Assembly: GCA_028277985.1 (NCBI GenBank)
Contig: JANQFG010000137.1
Coordinates: 43,798 to 107,797, forward strand
Direction: 5' to 3'
From: a bacterium
GTDB lineage: Bacteria; Desulfobacterota; DSWW01
Length of the DNA stretch: 64,000 bases
Shown in pieces: positions 60,833 to 64,000 of the stretch. The notes below the pieces were generated by a model. It was not told where the DNA came from, did not search any database, and saw only the letters and a list, made by a program, of their open reading frames with translations. A program made the translations under genes and the position numbers. How positions within the stretch are numbered: position 1 is the stretch's first letter; every line of letters starts with the position of its first letter.

Positions 60833-61525
60833 ATGAAGGCGGTTGATACCAAGATCAAGAACCCTGAACTCGTGGTTGAGAAGCGGAACCAGATCCTCAA
60901 TGCCGCGTTGAAGCTCTTTCTGAAGAAGGGCTTTTCCGCGACTACCATGCGCGATCTGAGCCGGGAAACCGGTATCAACCTCGCGAGCCTCTACGATTAC
61001 GTGGGCAACAAACAGGGCATCCTGACGCTCATGTACGCGGACATGATGAAGTTCTGGCGTGATGACATTCACGAACTGGTAGCCGGCGCCTCTCTGAATG
61101 CACCCTCGGAACGAGGCTCGAAGGAACGGGACCGAAGAAGCGCGCTCAGGGATCATCTTTCCGTCGTATTGTCCGAGACATGGAATCGATACGGAGGGCT
61201 CATCCGGGTCCTCTACAGGGAGTCCTTCCTTCTGGAAGAGGATGTCCTCAAAGAAGTCATGGTCTCGGATTCGATTTTCGTCCAGGAAATTGCAGACGCA
61301 ATGACATCCGCAGTCGGCGAATCCGAGTGCGACGAAGAGCGAATCGGCATTGTGGCCAACCTCTTCGTCTACATGCTCGGGCTCATGTCGAACAGGAAAT
61401 GGATCCTCAAGAAGTTCGACCCTGAACGGGTGCTCGATGTGACGGTTGACATGCTGATGAGGGCTCTCGAATCCCCGGAACCCCGTACCGTGCGCTCGCC
61501 CTCAAAGAAGCGAAAGCCGGTATGA
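60833..61525 (+). CDS. TetR/AcrR-family regulator of the ligase-thiolase cluster
   Basis: 230 aa. The HTH is EKRNQILNAALKLFLKKGFS ... TTMRDLSRETGINLASLYDYVGNKQGIL. The C-terminal domain has the TetR_C-type length for acyl-CoA or other CoA-ester ligands (FadR/KstR2-like), but no specific ligand can be named. It lies in the centre of the cluster; operator-like palindromes stand before the gene to its left (58276) and the gene to its right (61734). Its first residues (MKAVDTKIKNPELV) are an alternative-start risk only. Confidence 0.92.
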   Translation: MKAVDTKIKNPELVVEKRNQILNAALKLFLKKGFSATTMRDLSRETGINLASLYDYVGNKQGILTLMYADMMKFWRDDIHELVAGASLNAPSERGSKERDRRSALRDHLSVVLSETWNRYGGLIRVLYRESFLLEEDVLKEVMVSDSIFVQEIADAMTSAVGESECDEERIGIVANLFVYMLGLMSNRKWILKKFDPERVLDVTVDMLMRALESPEPRTVRSPSKKRKPV

Positions 61526-61637
61526 CAGGCGAACCCGGAAGGGCCGTGCACATCGGCCGAAAATAAGATCCGCACAAGAAGGGGGAAGGGACCAGCCGGC
61601 CAAAAGGACCTGAAGCTCATGCATAGGGACCGTAAAC

Positions 61638-61653
61638 TAACAAACGTTTGTTA
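61638..61653. promoter_or_regulatory. 16-nt perfect palindrome upstream of the thiolase gene
   Basis: TAACAAACGTTTGTTA is fully self-complementary and lies about 80 nt before the ATG at 61734. It matches the site at 58207 in TAACAAACGT and its mirrored half in most positions. The remainder of 61,526-61,733 has no gene. Confidence 0.65.
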
Positions 61654-61733
61654 ACTACACAGGGGTGCGACCGCGGGGAAGGAAACGCGATTCGCAGAGC
61701 TGATCCATTCGCAACGAGTAGGAGGGAAGACGG

Positions 61734-62918
61734 ATGAGCAACTCGAAGGGGAAAGCAGCCATCGTCGGGATCGGCGAGGTGCCCACGGGTAGGTTCCCGG
61801 ACCAACCCGCTATCCAGCACGCAATCGAAGCGTCGAAAATGGCGATCGAGGACTCGGGGCTTCACAAGGATGAGATCGATTTCGTCATGCCCACGGCCGC
61901 CGTGTTCAGCTTCAACTACATGGGCGACCTGACCACGGCCCGCCTGGTGGAGGAACTCGGGCTCAAGAACTGCAGGAGGAACTGCCTGACCTTTTCAGGA
62001 GGGTCGAGCAGCGGCACGGGTCTGTTGTTGGCCAGCAGCCTCATCGCGAGTGGTGCGGCACGTGCCATTCTTTTCTCTCACTCCGAGAAACTGGGTACGG
62101 CCATCAACAGCCAGGAGGGGATCGATCTGTTTTCGGTCTCAGGAATATCTCCAGAATGGGAGGTTCCCTTTGGTCAGCATTATTCCACCGTGGCCGCCTT
62201 GGCGACCACGCGCTACAAGTTCGAGACGGGCTGCACGGATGAGCAGCTTGCCGCGGTTTGTGTTTCCAACCGCAAATGGGCAGAGCTCAATCCGAACGCC
62301 TTCTTCAGGAAGCCCCTTACCATCGACGAGGTTCTATCCTCCAAGGTGCTTTCCACACCCCTCACCTCAAAGATGTCGAACATGCTCTTCGATGGGGGAT
62401 CCGCCTTTGTCCTCACCTCTGCGGAGCGGGCAAAGGACCTTCCGAACAAACCGGTTTACGTCTTGGGTGAAGGCGGAGCGGTTACACACCATGTGTACAG
62501 TCAGGAGTCGGACCTGACCCGCTTCGGATGGGCCAAGGCGGCGGAGCAGGCCTTCGGGCAAGCGGGCATCACGCCCAAAGACGTTGATATAGCGGAAATC
62601 TACGACTCCTACCCCATCTATCAGATCATCACCTTTGAAGAGATGGGACTTTGCGAGCGGGGTGAAGCAGGCGAGCTCTTTCTGAAGGGCGAGACCTGGC
62701 CGGGAGGAAGCATCCCGTGCACCACCGACGGAGGGATGCTCTCAAAGGGGCACCTCGGTGCAGGCGGGGGCGTATCTCTGCTCGTAGAAGCGGCCAGACA
62801 GCTCATGGGCAAGGCGGGCGAAAGGCAGATTCCGAATGCCCGTTTCGCCGTGGACACCGCAACCGGCGGAACCTATATGGACTCTCAAGTCACTGTCCTC
62901 GGAACGGAGATCCCCTAG
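61734..62918 (+). CDS. Thiolase-fold protein lacking the nucleophilic cysteine (Ltp2/SCP2-like aldolase candidate)
   Basis: 394 aa, SCP-x/DitF-type thiolase fold: AAIVGIGEVPTGRF at the N-terminus, DIAEIYDSYPIYQIITFEEMG and SKGHLGAGGGVSLLVEAA at the C-terminus. In the position where thiolases hold the acyl-accepting Cys (ACxSG), this protein reads GGSSSGTG. It therefore cannot do ordinary Claisen thiolysis through a thioester. Proteins of this kind that pair with a DUF35 partner (Ltp2-ChsH2 in steroid catabolism) are retro-aldolases. The DUF35 gene follows 17 nt later and a MaoC gene next, the same trio. GAGGGAAGAC precedes the ATG. Confidence 0.82.
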   Translation: MSNSKGKAAIVGIGEVPTGRFPDQPAIQHAIEASKMAIEDSGLHKDEIDFVMPTAAVFSFNYMGDLTTARLVEELGLKNCRRNCLTFSGGSSSGTGLLLASSLIASGAARAILFSHSEKLGTAINSQEGIDLFSVSGISPEWEVPFGQHYSTVAALATTRYKFETGCTDEQLAAVCVSNRKWAELNPNAFFRKPLTIDEVLSSKVLSTPLTSKMSNMLFDGGSAFVLTSAERAKDLPNKPVYVLGEGGAVTHHVYSQESDLTRFGWAKAAEQAFGQAGITPKDVDIAEIYDSYPIYQIITFEEMGLCERGEAGELFLKGETWPGGSIPCTTDGGMLSKGHLGAGGGVSLLVEAARQLMGKAGERQIPNARFAVDTATGGTYMDSQVTVLGTEIP

Positions 62919-62935
62919 GGAAAGGAGGCTCAATC

Positions 62936-63349
62936 ATGCAGACATCCACCAAACCGATCCCCGATACGACTCCCTGGGGGAAGCCCTTCTGGAAGGCAGC
63001 CCGCGAAGGTCGACTCGTTATCCAGAATTGCTCCGGCTGTGGCGCCCCCATTTTCTACCCGCGGTTTTGCTGCCCCCATTGCTTTTCCGAAAATCTCACC
63101 TGGGTCGAGGCTTCAGGCAAGGGCACGGTCTATTCATACACGGTCGTAAAGAACAATGCCCCATCGGCTTTCGTCCAGGACATGCCCTTTGTCGTGGCCG
63201 TCATAACGCTGGACGAAGGGGTGCGAATGCTGAGCAACATCGTGGAATGCGAGCCGGACGAGCTGAAGTGTGACATGGCCGTGGAGGTGACCTTTGAGAA
63301 GCTGACCGATGAATTCACCCTTCCGAAGTTCAAGCCCGTTGGAAGGTAG
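62936..63349 (+). CDS. DUF35 zinc-ribbon/OB-fold protein
   Basis: 137 aa from the ATG at 62936 (AAAGGAGG before it). An N-terminal helix and a zinc-ribbon with CSGCG ... CCPHC (four cysteines in about 20 residues) are followed by an OB-fold containing SYTVVKNNAPSAFVQDMPF and the LSNIVECEPDELKCDMAVEV block. DUF35 partners bind thiolase-fold enzymes and are essential for aldolase activity in steroid side-chain removal (ChsH2-Ltp2). Context supports a complex with the protein at 61734. Confidence 0.9.
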   Translation: MQTSTKPIPDTTPWGKPFWKAAREGRLVIQNCSGCGAPIFYPRFCCPHCFSENLTWVEASGKGTVYSYTVVKNNAPSAFVQDMPFVVAVITLDEGVRMLSNIVECEPDELKCDMAVEVTFEKLTDEFTLPKFKPVGR

Positions 63350-63382
63350 ACCCATCGAGGAATACGAAACACGAGGTGAACC

Positions 63383-63838
63383 ATGGCGCAGCAGAAATAC
63401 GGGGACGATTTCAATGTGGGCGATGTCTATGAAACGCAGGCCATTACCGTGACCGAGACCCACGTGGTCAACTGGGCCTCACTGACCATGGACTTTTATC
63501 CGTTGCACATGGACAAGGAGTACGCCGCCAAGACCCCGTTTGGAGAAAGGCTGGCTCACGGCCCTCTCATCTTCGGTCTGGCGGTAGGGCTGGCCGGCAT
63601 TTCCGGTTTTGGCGGTGATGCAGTCATTGCGTGGCTGGGAACGGATGACATGAGGATGACCGCGCCTGTCAAGATCGGAGACACTATACGCGTCCTCGCC
63701 GAGGTGCGAGCAAAGAAATCCACGAGCAAGCCCGGCCGGGAGGTGCAGACCTGGAGATATACGGTGAAGAACCAGAGGGATGAACCCGTCATGGCCTTTG
63801 ACTACACCATGATGTTCCACGCCAGGATCCAGGGCTAG
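63383..63838 (+). CDS. MaoC-like enoyl-CoA hydratase
   Basis: 151 aa hot-dog fold. The hydratase-2 Asp-x4-His motif is present in DFYPLHMDKEYA, and the RLAHGPLIFGLAVGLA block is the family's conserved segment. It hydrates a trans-enoyl-CoA to the 3-hydroxyacyl-CoA, which would supply the aldol substrate for the thiolase/DUF35 pair. In Mycobacterium ChsH1 and ChsH2 together hydrate, so a similar heteromeric partnership is possible. CACGAGGTGAACC precedes the ATG. Confidence 0.88.
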   Translation: MAQQKYGDDFNVGDVYETQAITVTETHVVNWASLTMDFYPLHMDKEYAAKTPFGERLAHGPLIFGLAVGLAGISGFGGDAVIAWLGTDDMRMTAPVKIGDTIRVLAEVRAKKSTSKPGREVQTWRYTVKNQRDEPVMAFDYTMMFHARIQG

Positions 63839-63841
63839 ACC

Positions 63842-64000
63842 ATGACAATCGAGAAACAGGGTGCGGTCGAGCGTTACGTTGAATTTCTCCTCAGGAACCG
63901 GGTCTGGTTGCTGATCCTCCTGGGTCTGATAACGGGCTTCTTCTGTTACCGGATCTATCACCTGAAGATCGCCACGGATTTCTTCTCCCTCTACCCGCCG
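63842..64000 (+). CDS. RND/MMPL-family transporter, N-terminus only (cut by window edge)
   Basis: The first 53 residues of a further gene begin 3 nt after the MaoC stop. They show a charged N-terminus, then VWLLILLGLITGFFCYRIYH, a first transmembrane helix, and a following KIATDFFSLYPP stretch, which matches the start of the first periplasmic loop of COG1033-type RND transporters such as the one at 25347. The rest is outside the window. Confidence 0.7.
   Translation, partial: MTIEKQGAVERYVEFLLRNRVWLLILLGLITGFFCYRIYHLKIATDFFSLYPP

Overview
The window reads as GC-rich chromosomal DNA from a metabolically versatile anaerobic bacterium. A sediment-type Desulfobacterota (deltaproteobacterial) lineage is the best guess, and it is an inference from gene content: molybdenum hydroxylases, a prenyl-FMN decarboxylase, cobalamin/Fe-S reductive-dehalogenase-type enzymes, NapG/NapH-like electron carriers, many CoA-ester enzymes and DUF1302/DUF1329/RND export genes. 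I saw no rRNA, tRNA, CRISPR array, phage or transposase gene. About 48 protein genes are supported; two are cut by the window edges.

Region 1 (1-12,950, all minus strand) looks like one long catabolic operon. In transcription order it holds a TetR regulator, a TrmO/FmdE-like fusion, a complete three-subunit molybdenum hydroxylase (Fe-S, Mo, FAD), a UbiD decarboxylase, an LpdD-like prFMN chaperone, a UbiX prenyltransferase, a second complete molybdenum hydroxylase (Fe-S, FAD, Mo) and an M20 hydrolase. Several genes overlap by ATGA. Two near-identical operators bracket the likely TetR promoter and face a divergent ThDP enzyme (13,175). Hydroxylation, decarboxylation and hydrolysis together suggest breakdown of an aromatic or N-heteroaromatic acid.

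Region 2 (14,800-18,700) is a patchwork: a eukaryote-style HisH-HisF fusion, an NTF2-like protein, a two-repeat lipoprotein and several short palindromic repeats.

Region 3 (19,278-27,752, plus strand) is a TetR-headed envelope cluster: DUF1302 outer-membrane protein, DUF1329 protein, a phosphotriesterase-family hydrolase, a seven-repeat YCF48 propeller and an RND/MMPL transporter.

Region 4 (27,836-39,222) is a reductive-dehalogenase-type operon. It begins with a cytoplasmic QueG/RdhA relative. Two modules follow, each with a membrane protein carrying one CxxCH motif, a TAT-exported RdhA and a small RdhB-like anchor. The first module adds two TAT-signal proteins (one with ferredoxin domains, one a short paralogue). 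The second adds NapG- and NapH-like proteins. A MarR gene closes the region.

Region 5 (39,268-64,000) holds acyl and amide metabolism: a D-aminoacylase-like enzyme, an acyl-CoA dehydrogenase, three acyl-CoA ligases, a fatty acyl-AMP ligase, amidohydrolases, an old-yellow-enzyme reductase, a flavodoxin-fold protein, a metallo-beta-lactamase and a TetR. It ends with a cysteine-less thiolase, a DUF35 protein and a MaoC protein (the composition of steroid side-chain aldolase systems), followed by a second RND transporter cut by the window edge. A shared palindrome ties the ligase at 58,276 to the thiolase cluster at 61,734.
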